A stretch of DNA of 44,996 bases from contig CABRHS010000016.1 of the NCBI GenBank assembly GCA_902470815.1, forward strand, positions 1 through 44,996, read 5' to 3'. Positions 32,890 to 41,289 of the stretch are shown here, piece by piece (position 1 is the stretch's first letter; the number at the start of each line of letters is the position of its first letter). The DNA is from an uncultured Collinsella sp. (GTDB lineage: Bacteria; Actinomycetota; Coriobacteriia; Coriobacteriales; Coriobacteriaceae). The notes beneath the pieces were generated by a model that was not told the origin of the DNA, did not search any database, and saw only the letters and a program-made list of their open reading frames with translations. The position numbers were made by a program, and so were the translations under genes.

Positions 32890-33402
32890 ATGCCCACCCT
32901 CATCATCGACGCCGACGCGTGCCCGGTCACACGTGAGGCGCTCGCCTGCGCACGCTCGGCGCGCATCCCCGTGCTCATCGCCGGAAACTCCACGCAGAAC
33001 CTCGCTCGGCGCATCCGCCGCGACGATCCGCGCGACGCCGAACATGCCCGCGGGCGCGACGCGACACACCCGGGATTCTGGGCCGAGACCCTCGACGTCT
33101 CCTGCGGCGCCGACAGCGCGGACTTTGCCATCATCGAGCGCCTGGAGCCCGGCGACGTGGTGGTCACGCAGGACATCGGCCTTGCCAGCATGGTGCTCGG
33201 CCGCGGAGCTGCCGCCATCGGCGTGCGCGGGCACGTCCACAACAAGGCCACCATCGATATGCAGCTGTTCATCCGCCACGAGGAGAAGAAGGTCCGTCGC
33301 GCGGGCGGCCGCACGCAGGGACCGGCAGCCTTCACCGATGACGACCGCGAGCGCTTCCAGCGCAACCTCGCCCAGCTCCTGCGCGACGCGCTCGCCAACT
33401 AG
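32890..33402 (+). CDS. yaiI: YaiI/YqxD-family protein (UPF0178, DUF188)
   Basis: A 170-residue member of the widespread UPF0178 family, related to PIN-like nuclease folds; its substrate is not established to my knowledge. Family blocks are the N-terminal LIIDADACPVT, VSCGADSADFAII with the conserved acidic residues, VVTQDIGLASMVLGRGAAAI, and the late RRAGGRTQGPAAFTDDDRERF. TTAGGA precedes the ATG. It is divergent from the defence operon and probably not part of it, since the family occurs in most genomes. It converges on the permease gene with 70 bp between stops. Confidence 0.9.
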   Translation: MPTLIIDADACPVTREALACARSARIPVLIAGNSTQNLARRIRRDDPRDAEHARGRDATHPGFWAETLDVSCGADSADFAIIERLEPGDVVVTQDIGLASMVLGRGAAAIGVRGHVHNKATIDMQLFIRHEEKKVRRAGGRTQGPAAFTDDDRERFQRNLAQLLRDALAN

Positions 33403-33472
33403 CCGCAACTCCCTGCACGCCCGCTTCAAACGCAAAGAGGCCTCTCCCATTACAAACGCACCAGACGGTGCC

Positions 33473-34555
33473 TTACATCCCAAACGCAGCGAATACCAGG
33501 CCCCACACGCATGCGACCAAGAACAGGCCCGCCACGATCACGGCGTTCTCGCGCGGGTGGCGGTTAGTGCGGAACAGCACCAGGTAGCCCACACCGGCAG
33601 ACGTGAGCAAGCCCGCCATGAGGGGCGCGAAGCCCAACACGCCCTCAAGGTACAACTGCGTGATCACCACGCTCGCCGAGCAGTTGGGCACCAGGCCCAC
33701 CAGGGCCGAGGCGAACACCGCGAGCAGCTGATTGCCCGAGAGAAACGCCGCCAGCGCGTCCTCGCCCACCGTCTCGAGCACCAGGACCAGTGCGAACGTC
33801 ACCAAGAAGATGAAAAGGCTCACCTGCACCGTGTGCGAGACGGCGCTTTTCACGATGGACCCGACGATCCCAAAGCGCCCGCCGGCGTGACCATGGTCGT
33901 GGCCGCCGGCATGGCCGTGGCCGTGGCCGTCGGCGCGGTCGTGAGCATGGCCATGTCCGTCATCGCGACCGTGCCCGTGCACATGCACGTGCTCATGGCC
34001 GCAGCCGCAATGGTCCTGCTCACACAGGCGGCAGATGTGCTCCGCGGTCTCCCCGCCCTCGGCCATCTGGTCAACCACATCGGCCTCCACTCCGTCGCGA
34101 CGCACGGAGAGCACGGTGCGGCGCAGGAACGCGTGCACACGGGCGTTCTTGCGCAGCGCGCGGATCGCGAGATCGGCTAGGACGCCGGTGATGAGGGCCG
34201 CGATTACCTTGAGCCCCAGCACCCGGAACAGCAGCCCCGCGTCGACCCGCTCTGCCACCAACATGGGCAGCATCTCATCGGACGTGGAGAGGAACACCGC
34301 CACGAGCGTGCCGAGCGTCACCACGCGGCCGGCATAGAGCGTGGCCGCCATGGCCGAGAAGCCACACTGCGGCACGACGCCCAGCAGCGCGCCGGCGACC
34401 GGTCCGGCGGCCCCGGCGCGGCGAACCACAGCGTTCGCGCGGTTGCCCGCGGCGTGCTCGAGCGCCTCGAGCGCAATGTACGTGACGAACAGGAACGGCA
34501 CGAGCGCGAGGGTATCCTCGAGCGCATGCTCCATGAAATGCAACAGCAGGTCCAC
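33473..34555 (-). CDS. Putative metal permease with His-rich loop
   Basis: A 360-residue membrane protein of the group annotated as putative manganese/arsenic efflux permeases. Two similar halves of about five segments each carry matching blocks: GVVPQCGFSAMAATLYAG in the first and GLVPNCSASVVITQLYLEG in the second, both with a conserved Pro-x-Cys. The central cytoplasmic loop is extremely His-rich (HEHVHVHGHGRDDGHGHAHD and further repeats) and must bind metal. The GTG start is chosen for the GAGGAG upstream; the frame extends 26 codons further without support. A GGGGC/GCCCC hairpin (34586-34600) lies in the leader and may be regulatory. A weak hairpin (33458-33471) follows the stop. The ion is unproven. 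Confidence 0.8.
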   Translation of the reverse strand: MDLLLHFMEHALEDTLALVPFLFVTYIALEALEHAAGNRANAVVRRAGAAGPVAGALLGVVPQCGFSAMAATLYAGRVVTLGTLVAVFLSTSDEMLPMLVAERVDAGLLFRVLGLKVIAALITGVLADLAIRALRKNARVHAFLRRTVLSVRRDGVEADVVDQMAEGGETAEHICRLCEQDHCGCGHEHVHVHGHGRDDGHGHAHDRADGHGHGHAGGHDHGHAGGRFGIVGSIVKSAVSHTVQVSLFIFLVTFALVLVLETVGEDALAAFLSGNQLLAVFASALVGLVPNCSASVVITQLYLEGVLGFAPLMAGLLTSAGVGYLVLFRTNRHPRENAVIVAGLFLVACVWGLVFAAFGM

Positions 34556-34725
34556 GGCTGGCTCTCCTCGGTGAAAACATCTGACGGGGCTCGACGCCCC
34601 AAGGGATAGCTGTTTACATACCCCGCGCGCCATGCGGCAAACGCGCGATATGCAAGTGCCTCAGTATACTAAATGTTTCCATAGGATAACTCATGTTTGC
34701 GCATTGGGCCCCGGCTCCAAAACAA

Positions 34726-34758
34726 GCCGCCCGACCCACCTCTCGGCGGCCGGGCGGC
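34726..34758 (-). terminator. Terminator of ucpA-like gene
   Basis: On the minus strand GCCGCCCG (34758-34751) pairs with CGGGCGGC (34733-34726), followed by TTGTTTTGG. It lies about 50 bp after the stop codon. Confidence 0.75.
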
Positions 34759-34811
34759 CCAAGCGGTCTGGATGCCGACGCCCCCTGATTCCGCCACTCG
34801 GCGGGTGGGCG

Positions 34812-35609
34812 CTAGTTGGTGCCGATGGACATGGTCTCGGGCAGGGTGCTGCCGCCGTCGATGACGATCTGCGAGCCGGTGAGGTAACTGGACTCATCGC
34901 TGCCCAGGAACGCGAAGAGCTCGCCCACCTCGATGGGGTTGGCCAGGCGCTTCATGGGCACGCCCGCGGCGATGTCGGCGATGGCGGACTCGGGGTCCTC
35001 GGGGTTGGACTCGAGCGCCATCTTCTCCACCATCGGCGTGCGGGCGTAACCCAGCTGCGAGCAGTTCACGCGGATGTTGCGGTCGGCGTACTCCACGGCC
35101 AGGCACTTGGTAAGGCCCACGAGCGCAGCCTTGGTCATGGCGTAGGCGGCCTCGCCGGCATCGGCCACGATGTCGCCCGTCACGGAGGACGCGATCACGA
35201 TGTTGCCGCCGCCCTGCTCGAGCATGTGGGGGATCACTGCCTTGCAGGTGTTCCACACGCCCTTGATGTTGACGTCGATGTGGAAGTCGCGGGTGGCGTC
35301 GTCCATCTCCTCGAACGGGGCCAGGCGGCACACGCCGGCGTTGCAGCACGCCACGTCGATCCGGCCAAAGGCCTCGATGCCCTTCGCGGCCGCGTCGTCC
35401 ATTTGCGCGCGATCGGCCACGTTGGCCACCGCGGTGATGATCTGGGAGCCGTACTCCTCGCGCAACTTGGCGGCCGTCTCCTCAACCGAGGGCGAGAGGT
35501 CGACCATGATGAGCTTGGCGCCGTACTTGGCGTAGGCCATGGCGATACCCTCGCCCAGACCCGCCGCGGCACCGGTGATCAGCGCGACTTTTCCATCCAA
35601 CTTAGCCAT
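34812..35609 (-). CDS. ucpA: Short-chain dehydrogenase, UcpA-like
   Basis: A 265-residue NAD(P)-dependent oxidoreductase. The cofactor motif is ALITGAAAGLGEGIA (TGxxxGxG), with NAG in CCNAGVCRLAPF. The catalytic Ser is in IASSVTGDIVAD and the Tyr-Lys pair in AAYAMTKAALVG. It closely resembles Escherichia coli UcpA, including the C-terminal SSYLTGSQIVIDGGSTLPET. The substrate of UcpA is uncertain; furan aldehyde tolerance has been reported for the E. coli gene. One difference is QLGYARTPM in place of the usual PGYxRTPM, so the conserved proline is lost. AAGGAG precedes the ATG. It is a single gene with its own terminator. Confidence 0.88.
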   Translation of the reverse strand: MAKLDGKVALITGAAAGLGEGIAMAYAKYGAKLIMVDLSPSVEETAAKLREEYGSQIITAVANVADRAQMDDAAAKGIEAFGRIDVACCNAGVCRLAPFEEMDDATRDFHIDVNIKGVWNTCKAVIPHMLEQGGGNIVIASSVTGDIVADAGEAAYAMTKAALVGLTKCLAVEYADRNIRVNCSQLGYARTPMVEKMALESNPEDPESAIADIAAGVPMKRLANPIEVGELFAFLGSDESSYLTGSQIVIDGGSTLPETMSIGTN

Positions 35610-35889
35610 GGGGTGTCTCCTTTTCCCTGAACGCACGGCCGAGATACGCCTTCGATTGTACGCCGGGCCGCACCCCCGCGTGCGCGGCGGGCCGGGCGCG
35701 GGCAGATGCGGTACGGCATCGGCTGGCATGACGCGGGGCCGACGGGGTGCAAAAGAAGTTACACGACCTAAACACTTCCACCCGGCGGCGACCCTCTATA
35801 CTCATGGGCAGACCATCCCCGGCCGGCGGGGCGCCCCATCCACTCGCACGGGCAGTGCCGAGCGGCCGCATCCGCGAACAGGAGCACCC

Positions 35890-36855
35890 ATGAACGTTCA
35901 GCAGGCACTCGAGTACTCGATGCAGCCCTTCATCCCCATGTTCATCTACGGCGATTACGACGCCATGGAGTCCGAGCGCCAGCGCGGCGAGGAGGCGTGC
36001 AAGGCCCTCATCGACGAGTGGCGCACGAACGACGAGCCCGGCTTCAGCTTCGACGTCATCCTCACCCTGGCCGACCAGAACCGCGAGCTGTGCGACCAGA
36101 TCGGCGAGAGCCGCCTGCGCAACCTGTCCAGCCCGCTGCTCGCCCGCGGCCTGTCCGACGCCGACATGTGTGCGGCCATCGCCAAGATGCAGGGCCGCAC
36201 CGCGGCAAGCGTCATGAAGGAAGTCCGCGGCGACCGCGACGCCTACTCCGTGGCCTATGTACGCAAGCCCATCAAGGGCACGGTGCTGGGCATCGACATC
36301 GAGACCACCGGTCGCGCGCCCGAACGCGGCTACATCATCAACGTGGGCTGGGAGGTCATGGACCTCAAGAGCGACGCCGTGCCGCGCGACCCTCAGGCGT
36401 ATTACTGCGGCATCCCCGAGATGTACCGCGAGACGGGCGTGCCCCTGGCCGACATCCACCACATCCAGTGGTCCGACCTCGAGGGCAAGACGCCCTTCCG
36501 CCAGGACGTCAAACTGCAGAAGGAACTGCTCCGTCTCATGAAGCGCTACCCCATCATGGCGCACAACGCGGCGTTCGAGGACAGCTGGTTCATGATGCAC
36601 CTGCCCGGGTACGCGGAGGCGCGCCGAGCGGGCAAGATCATCGTGATCGACTCGCGCCACATCTGCCGTTCCATCGACGGCGAGGTGCGCACGCTGCCCC
36701 GCGAGAGCGCACCGGCGAGCCTGCAGAACTGGGCCCGTCGCCGCGGCACGCTCGCGGCAGACGAGAACGAGCTGCACCTGGGCCTGGACGACACGGACCT
36801 CATGCTTCGCACGGTTCAGGCGGAGATGAATCTCAAGTCCATGTTCAAGGAGTAG
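35890..36855 (+). CDS. DEDD-family 3'-5' exonuclease with extra N-terminal domain
   Basis: A 321-residue protein whose C-terminal ~190 residues form an exonuclease of the DNA polymerase III epsilon type. The metal-binding acids are in VLGIDIETTG (Exo I, near residue 137), AHNAAFEDSWF (Exo II) and GLDDTDLML (Exo III). The N-terminal ~125 residues (MNVQQALEYSMQPFIPM, DVILTLADQNRELCDQIG, LARGLSDADMCAAIAKM) match nothing I know; they are helical and may bind a partner or DNA. AGGAG precedes the ATG. Nine bases separate it from the deacetylase gene, so the two are probably cotranscribed although no shared task is evident. Confidence 0.83.
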   Translation: MNVQQALEYSMQPFIPMFIYGDYDAMESERQRGEEACKALIDEWRTNDEPGFSFDVILTLADQNRELCDQIGESRLRNLSSPLLARGLSDADMCAAIAKMQGRTAASVMKEVRGDRDAYSVAYVRKPIKGTVLGIDIETTGRAPERGYIINVGWEVMDLKSDAVPRDPQAYYCGIPEMYRETGVPLADIHHIQWSDLEGKTPFRQDVKLQKELLRLMKRYPIMAHNAAFEDSWFMMHLPGYAEARRAGKIIVIDSRHICRSIDGEVRTLPRESAPASLQNWARRRGTLAADENELHLGLDDTDLMLRTVQAEMNLKSMFKE

Positions 36856-36864
36856 CAGCCGCCC

Positions 36865-38088
36865 ATGCCCGCGCAACGCAGCCCCCGCACCGCACACCAG
36901 CAGGTCCAGCGCCCCCACATGCGCAAGGCGCCCCGGCCCAACGGACGCCAGGCGCACGGCCCCGCCGCTCGCCCTGCCCGTCCAGCCGCGCGGCGGGGCT
37001 CGCCGAGGGCCGGATTCGCCCCCGCCGCGGCGCTCCTCGGCGTCGTCGCCCTCATGGGGCTCGGCCTCGCCCTCGCCCTGGGGGGCGTGTTCGACGGCAC
37101 GCCGACGCATCAGGACCGGAAGGACCCCACGGCAACCGTTCACGACGGGGATGCCCCCACCGAGGACCGCTCCATCGCGATCGGCCTCAACGGAGACGAG
37201 GACACCTACGTCCTCAGGGGCGAGAAGTACCTCGAGGCCGGGGCCCACGCCATCGACGCCACGGACGGACCGATCAGCGGGCGGATAGACGTTTCGGGCA
37301 AGGTCGACACCTCCAAGGCGGGAGACTACGAGGTTCTCTACCGCGTATCAAACTCCGCGGGCGGCACGGCCCAGGCCACGCGAACCGTGCACGTGGTCGA
37401 CAGCATGGACACCATGCAGGGCGCCGTGCCCATCCTCATGTACCACTACATCTACGACCCCGCGGCGCCTCCCGCGGACCTCAACGGCAACTACCTTGCC
37501 AGCACCGCGTTTGACGAACAGCTCGCATACCTGGAGGAGAACGGCTTTTACTTCCCCTCCTACCCCGAGCTCAAGGCGTTCATAGAGGGTTCACACAGCC
37601 TTCCCGCCAAGAGCGTGGTCCTCACCTTCGACGACGGCGAGGCGGGCTTTCTCAACCTCGGCGTGCCCCTGCTCGAGAAGCACCGCATCCCGGCCACGTC
37701 GTTCGTCATCGCCAGCGACGCCGACGCCGCGCAGAAGATCGCCGAGCACCGCAGCCCGTACGTCGCGCTCGAATCCCACTCGTTCAACATGCACCGACCG
37801 GGCGGCTCCGTGGGGCACGGCGGGATCATCAGCGCCATGTCCCGGCAGGAGATCGTCGACGACCTTAAGCGCTCCCGGCAGATCGTGGGCGGCACGCAGG
37901 CGCTCGCGTACCCCTTTGGCGACGTCACGCCCGACGCCCGCCAGGCCGTGCGCGAAGCCGGCATGCTCTGCGCGTTCACCACGGAGAACCGTTGGGCCCG
38001 CCAGGGGGACGACGTGACCTCCCTCCCCCGCGTGCGCATCTCCGGCGAGTACGCGCTCGACTCCTTCATCGCGCTGGTGAACGGATAG
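36865..38088 (+). CDS. Membrane-anchored polysaccharide deacetylase (NodB domain)
   Basis: A 407-residue cell-surface enzyme that probably removes acetyl groups from peptidoglycan or another glycan. A basic, Pro/Arg-rich cytoplasmic start of ~50 residues leads to one membrane segment (AAALLGVVALMGLGLALAL). An Ig-like domain of the DUF5011 type follows (YLEAGAHAIDATDGPISGRI, then AGDYEVLYRVSNSAG). The C-terminal catalytic domain has VPILMYHYI, the metal Asp in VVLTFDDGEAGF, and HSFNMH, which gives the HxxxxH metal ligands. RVRISGEYALDSF closes it. The ribosome site is AAGGAG inside the end of the exonuclease gene, rather distant, so start and expression probably depend on coupling. Confidence 0.85.
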   Translation: MPAQRSPRTAHQQVQRPHMRKAPRPNGRQAHGPAARPARPAARRGSPRAGFAPAAALLGVVALMGLGLALALGGVFDGTPTHQDRKDPTATVHDGDAPTEDRSIAIGLNGDEDTYVLRGEKYLEAGAHAIDATDGPISGRIDVSGKVDTSKAGDYEVLYRVSNSAGGTAQATRTVHVVDSMDTMQGAVPILMYHYIYDPAAPPADLNGNYLASTAFDEQLAYLEENGFYFPSYPELKAFIEGSHSLPAKSVVLTFDDGEAGFLNLGVPLLEKHRIPATSFVIASDADAAQKIAEHRSPYVALESHSFNMHRPGGSVGHGGIISAMSRQEIVDDLKRSRQIVGGTQALAYPFGDVTPDARQAVREAGMLCAFTTENRWARQGDDVTSLPRVRISGEYALDSFIALVNG

Positions 38089-38140
38089 GGCGTCCAACCC
38101 CAGGCACCCAACCCGCGCCCCGATGGGCGATGGGAGGGCG

Positions 38141-38809
38141 TCAATCCATCACATAGCACTCCAGGCTCGGCGCGTCGTGCACCACGATGCGCCCATCGCG
38201 GCGACCCGTCGAGATCACGCCCCGCTCGCGGAAGCCGCGCAAGATCCTGTTGACGCTCGTCCGCGACGATATTCCGCAGAACTGGGCGATATCCTCGTTC
38301 GTCACGTCAAGCGCTATCATGCTGCCTTCGCGGCAGGGCTCGCCGAAGCGCTCGTTCAGGTCGTAGAGGAACCCTCCCACGGCCCCCACCTTGCCGTTCA
38401 TGGTCAGGTAGCGCATGCGGTAGAGCGCCTCCTCCAGGCTCGCCCGGTAGTAATCCTTGACGTAGCCCAGCAGGCGCGGGTCCTCGTTGACGTACCCCCA
38501 GAACTGCACGCGTGGAATGGCCATGTACGACGCCTCACGCGATTCCACACGCACGCTGTAGGGCGACTTCGCCCGGCTGCTCACCTCGTCGCGCAAAAGC
38601 GAGACGGGGCTCGGCCCCTGGATGTAGAAGATGTTGAACCGGTTGCCCTCGCGCAGCGTCACGCTCGCCTTCACCACGCCCTCCGTCAACACGAAGACGT
38701 ATGACTGGTCGAGCCCGTAGTATGAGAGGTACTCGTGACGAGCCTTGGTCGTCTCGCGAAATCCCCTCTCGCGTAGGAACTCCACGAGGTAGTCGGACCT
38801 CTTTGACAC
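38141..38809 (-). CDS. Crp/Fnr-family regulator (LarR-like position)
   Basis: A 222-residue transcription regulator. The N-terminal part is a cyclic-nucleotide-binding-like beta-roll (YVFVLTEGVVKASVT, FNIFYIQGPSPVSLL). The C-terminal winged helix carries VTNEDIAQFCGISSRTSVNR and RGVISTGRRDGRIVV, a Crp-type recognition region. No Fnr-type iron-sulfur cysteines are present at the start. The GTG is preferred because AAGGAGG lies six bases upstream; the ATG two codons earlier touches the ribosome site. It is divergent from larA, as the Crp/Fnr regulator LarR accompanies the lar operon of Lactobacillus plantarum. It probably responds to lactate or redox state and activates larA. Confidence 0.85.
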   Translation of the reverse strand: MSKRSDYLVEFLRERGFRETTKARHEYLSYYGLDQSYVFVLTEGVVKASVTLREGNRFNIFYIQGPSPVSLLRDEVSSRAKSPYSVRVESREASYMAIPRVQFWGYVNEDPRLLGYVKDYYRASLEEALYRMRYLTMNGKVGAVGGFLYDLNERFGEPCREGSMIALDVTNEDIAQFCGISSRTSVNRILRGFRERGVISTGRRDGRIVVHDAPSLECYVMD

Positions 38810-38880
38810 GCGCATCCTCCTTGAACCGACCTCCGGGAACTGCCACTGTAGCGAACGCGGAAAACCGGTGCGTATCAAAT

Positions 38881-38930
38881 GGTAACAGCATCGGTCCATG
38901 CGCGGGCTTGCTCCTGACCCCATAGTTACC
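38881..38930. promoter_or_regulatory. Inverted GGTAAC/GTTACC sites between regulator and larA
   Basis: GGTAAC (38881-38886) and GTTACC (38925-38930) are exact reverse complements in the divergent region, 38 bp apart. They could be half-sites for the Crp/Fnr-type protein or mark its binding on both promoters. No canonical Crp or Fnr box is seen. Confidence 0.3.
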
Positions 38931-38969
38931 CCCCGTCATGACCGGCAATCGCCCAAAGGAGGGGCACAC

Positions 38970-40244
38970 ATGTTTGAGACAGAATTGCCATACGACAAAC
39001 AACACCTGAGGTTGCAGCTACCGGACGCGAACGTGGCGGGGGTGCTCGAGGGGCGTCAGAATTCCTTTAAGCCCACCGGGACGCCCGGAGAGCTCGTCGA
39101 GGGCGCGCTCGATGCGCCGATCGGCTCGCCCGCGCTCGAGGACCTCTGCCGCGGCAAGCGCGACATCGTGATCATCAGCTCCGACCATACGCGACCCGTG
39201 CCGTCCCGCGTGACCATGCCCATCCTGCTCCGGCGCATCCACGGCGCGGCGCCCGAGGCGCGCGTGCGCATCCTCGTGGCCACCGGCATGCACCGCCCGT
39301 CCACCCACGAGGAGCTCGTCGCCAAATACGGCGAGCGCATCGTGGCGGACGAGGAGATCGTCATGCACGTCGCCACGGACGATGGCGCCATGGTAAAAAT
39401 CGGCGCACTCCCCTCGGGCGGCGAGTGCATCATCAACCGCATCGCCGCCGAGGCGGACCTCCTGCTCGCCGAGGGCTTCATCGAGCCCCATTTCTTCGCC
39501 GGCTTCTCGGGGTCTCGCAAATCGGTGCTGCCGGGCGTGGCCTCCTACAAGACCATCATGTACAACCACAACGGGCAGTTCGTGCACGACGAGCACTCGC
39601 GGGCGGGCGTGCTCGAGGGCAACCGCGTGCACGACGACATGATGGCCGCCGCGCAGATGGCCGGCCTCGCCTTCATCCTGAACGTCGTGCTGGACGGCGA
39701 TCACCGCATCATCGGCGCGTTCGCGGGGGACATCCGCGCGGCACATGAGGCGGGCTGCGATTTCGTGCGCGGGCTCGCCGGCGTACGAGCCGTGGAATGC
39801 GACGTCGCCATCACCACCAACGGCGGCTACCCGCTCGACCAGAACATCTACCAGGCAGTCAAGGGCATGACCGCCGCCGAGGCGACGCTCGGCGAAGGTG
39901 GCGTCATCATCGCGGTCGCGGGATGTGCCGACGGCCATGGTGGCGAGGGCTTCTTCAGGAACATCGCGGAGCACGACCCCGCCGCGTTCGAGCGCTCCTG
40001 CATCGACCGTCCCAAGGACCAGACGTTGCCCGACCAGTGGACCGCCCAGATCTTCGCGCGCATCCTCGCCCACCATCCGGTCATCCTCGTGAGCGACCTG
40101 TGCGACCACGGCATGATCCGCGCCATGCACATGACCCCCGCGAGCACCGTCGAGGAGGCGGTGCAGATGGCACTCGAGCTCAAAGGGCCGAACGCCCGCT
40201 TCGCCGTCATCCCCGACGGCCTGGGCGTCGTCGTTCAACGTTAG
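38970..40244 (+). CDS. larA: Lactate racemase LarA
   Basis: Nickel-pincer enzyme interconverting D- and L-lactate. It has 424 residues, the length of Lactobacillus plantarum LarA. Residues known to matter there fall at the same numbers: Asp72 and Arg75 in SSDHTRPVPS, His108 in ATGMHRP, His174 in EPHFFAGFSG, Lys184 in GSRKSVLPG (the lysine that holds the cofactor) and His200 in YNHN. It should therefore need the cofactor made by LarB, LarC and LarE, none of which is in the window. AAAGGAGG precedes the ATG. A MIP channel gene follows after 35 bp, probably in the same operon. A 2-hydroxyacid other than lactate is possible, since LarA relatives vary. Confidence 0.92.
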   Translation: MFETELPYDKQHLRLQLPDANVAGVLEGRQNSFKPTGTPGELVEGALDAPIGSPALEDLCRGKRDIVIISSDHTRPVPSRVTMPILLRRIHGAAPEARVRILVATGMHRPSTHEELVAKYGERIVADEEIVMHVATDDGAMVKIGALPSGGECIINRIAAEADLLLAEGFIEPHFFAGFSGSRKSVLPGVASYKTIMYNHNGQFVHDEHSRAGVLEGNRVHDDMMAAAQMAGLAFILNVVLDGDHRIIGAFAGDIRAAHEAGCDFVRGLAGVRAVECDVAITTNGGYPLDQNIYQAVKGMTAAEATLGEGGVIIAVAGCADGHGGEGFFRNIAEHDPAAFERSCIDRPKDQTLPDQWTAQIFARILAHHPVILVSDLCDHGMIRAMHMTPASTVEEAVQMALELKGPNARFAVIPDGLGVVVQR

Positions 40245-40279
40245 CCCATCCCAAATCCCGACCTCCCGAAAGGAACCCC

Positions 40280-41011
40280 ATGATCACCCCCATCCTCGCC
40301 GAGTTCGCCTCGACCGCCCTCATGATCGTCTTCGGCGTCGGCGTCCATTGCGACGTCACGCTCAAGGGCAGCAAGTACCGCGACTCCGGCCACATGTTCG
40401 CCATCACCACCTGGTCGTTCGGCATCAGCGTGTGCCTGTTCATCTTCGGCGGCGTGTGCATGAACCCGGCCATGGCCCTTTGCCAGGCGATCGTCGGCCT
40501 CATCCCCTGGAGCAGCGTGGTGCCCTTCGCCATCGCCGAGATGCTCGGCGGCGTCGCGGGCGCCTGCATCGCCTGGCTCATCTACGCCGATGACTTCCGC
40601 GCCTCCGAGGGCGAGGTCGACGGCGTCGCCATCCGCAACATCTTCTCGACCAACCCCACGCCCGAGTCCTACAACCTGGTGCGCAATTTCTGCATCGAGG
40701 CGTTCGACACCTTCGTGTTCCTCACCGGCATCCTGTGCATCGCGGCCCATGCGGGCGACAACCTGCTCGCGCTGGGCATCGGCGTGGGCCTGCTGGTCTG
40801 GGCCGTGGGCATGGGGCTCGGCGGCGTGACCGGCTTCGCCATGAACCAGGCGCGCGACCTCGGCCCCCGCATCGCCTACCAACTGCTGCCCATTCGCGGC
40901 AAGGTGGACAACAACTGGCTTTACGGCCTGGTGGTGCCCGGCATCGCCCCGTTCGTGGGCGCCGTCGCCGCCGCGCTGTTCACCACGTCCGTCCTGGGTA
41001 TCGCGTTCTAG
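40280..41011 (+). CDS. MIP-family channel, LarD/GlpF-like
   Basis: A 243-residue aquaglyceroporin-like channel with six membrane segments. The first pore signature is canonical, CMNPAMAL (Asn62-Pro-Ala). The second reads AMNQARDLGPR, so the usual NPA is NQA (Asn189-Gln190-Ala191), while the following ARDLGPR is as in glycerol facilitators. In the lar operon of Lactobacillus plantarum the MIP protein LarD passes lactic acid, and its place just behind larA suggests the same here; glycerol is the alternative. AAAGGA precedes the ATG. No terminator is clear before the convergent XRE gene. Confidence 0.87.
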   Translation: MITPILAEFASTALMIVFGVGVHCDVTLKGSKYRDSGHMFAITTWSFGISVCLFIFGGVCMNPAMALCQAIVGLIPWSSVVPFAIAEMLGGVAGACIAWLIYADDFRASEGEVDGVAIRNIFSTNPTPESYNLVRNFCIEAFDTFVFLTGILCIAAHAGDNLLALGIGVGLLVWAVGMGLGGVTGFAMNQARDLGPRIAYQLLPIRGKVDNNWLYGLVVPGIAPFVGAVAAALFTTSVLGIAF

Positions 41012-41031
41012 CGGAAGCTCCGCCGCGCCCT

Positions 41032-41289
41032 TCAAACATGCCCGTGTAACCCCAGATGGTCCTCAAGCTCGTCATCGGGGATGTACTCCAGCAGATCGCC
41101 GGGCTGGCAATCAAGGGCGCGGCACATGGCTTCGAGCGTCGAGAAGCGCACCGCACTCACCTTGCCCGTCTTGATTCGCGACAAGTTAACCGGTGACAAC
41201 CCGATGCGCTCGGCAAGCTCCCTTCCGCTCACCTTGCGCTCCGCGAGCATGCGGTCCAATCGCAGCACGATCATGCGCACACCATCCAT
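41032..41289 (-). CDS. Small XRE-family regulator (YozG-like)
   Basis: An 85-residue helix-turn-helix protein of the Cro/C1 type: MLAERKVSGRELAERIGLS, then PVNLSRIKTGKVSAVRFSTL and CRALDCQPGDLLEYI, the layout of the YozG group. Its ATG directly follows the TAA of the DUF2975 gene, so it is translated by coupling. A second in-frame ATG five codons later, before IVLRLDRML, may be the true start, as relatives begin there. Such pairs of a DUF2975 membrane protein and a YozG-like regulator are common. The regulator probably controls its own operon through the AT-rich dyad upstream. Confidence 0.88.
   Translation of the reverse strand: MDGVRMIVLRLDRMLAERKVSGRELAERIGLSPVNLSRIKTGKVSAVRFSTLEAMCRALDCQPGDLLEYIPDDELEDHLGLHGHV

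Noticed and set aside
33880..33985. Tandem GTGGCC-type short repeats considered as a variable-number repeat
   Set aside because: They are explained by the His/Gly codons of the permease loop and are irregular at the nucleotide level.
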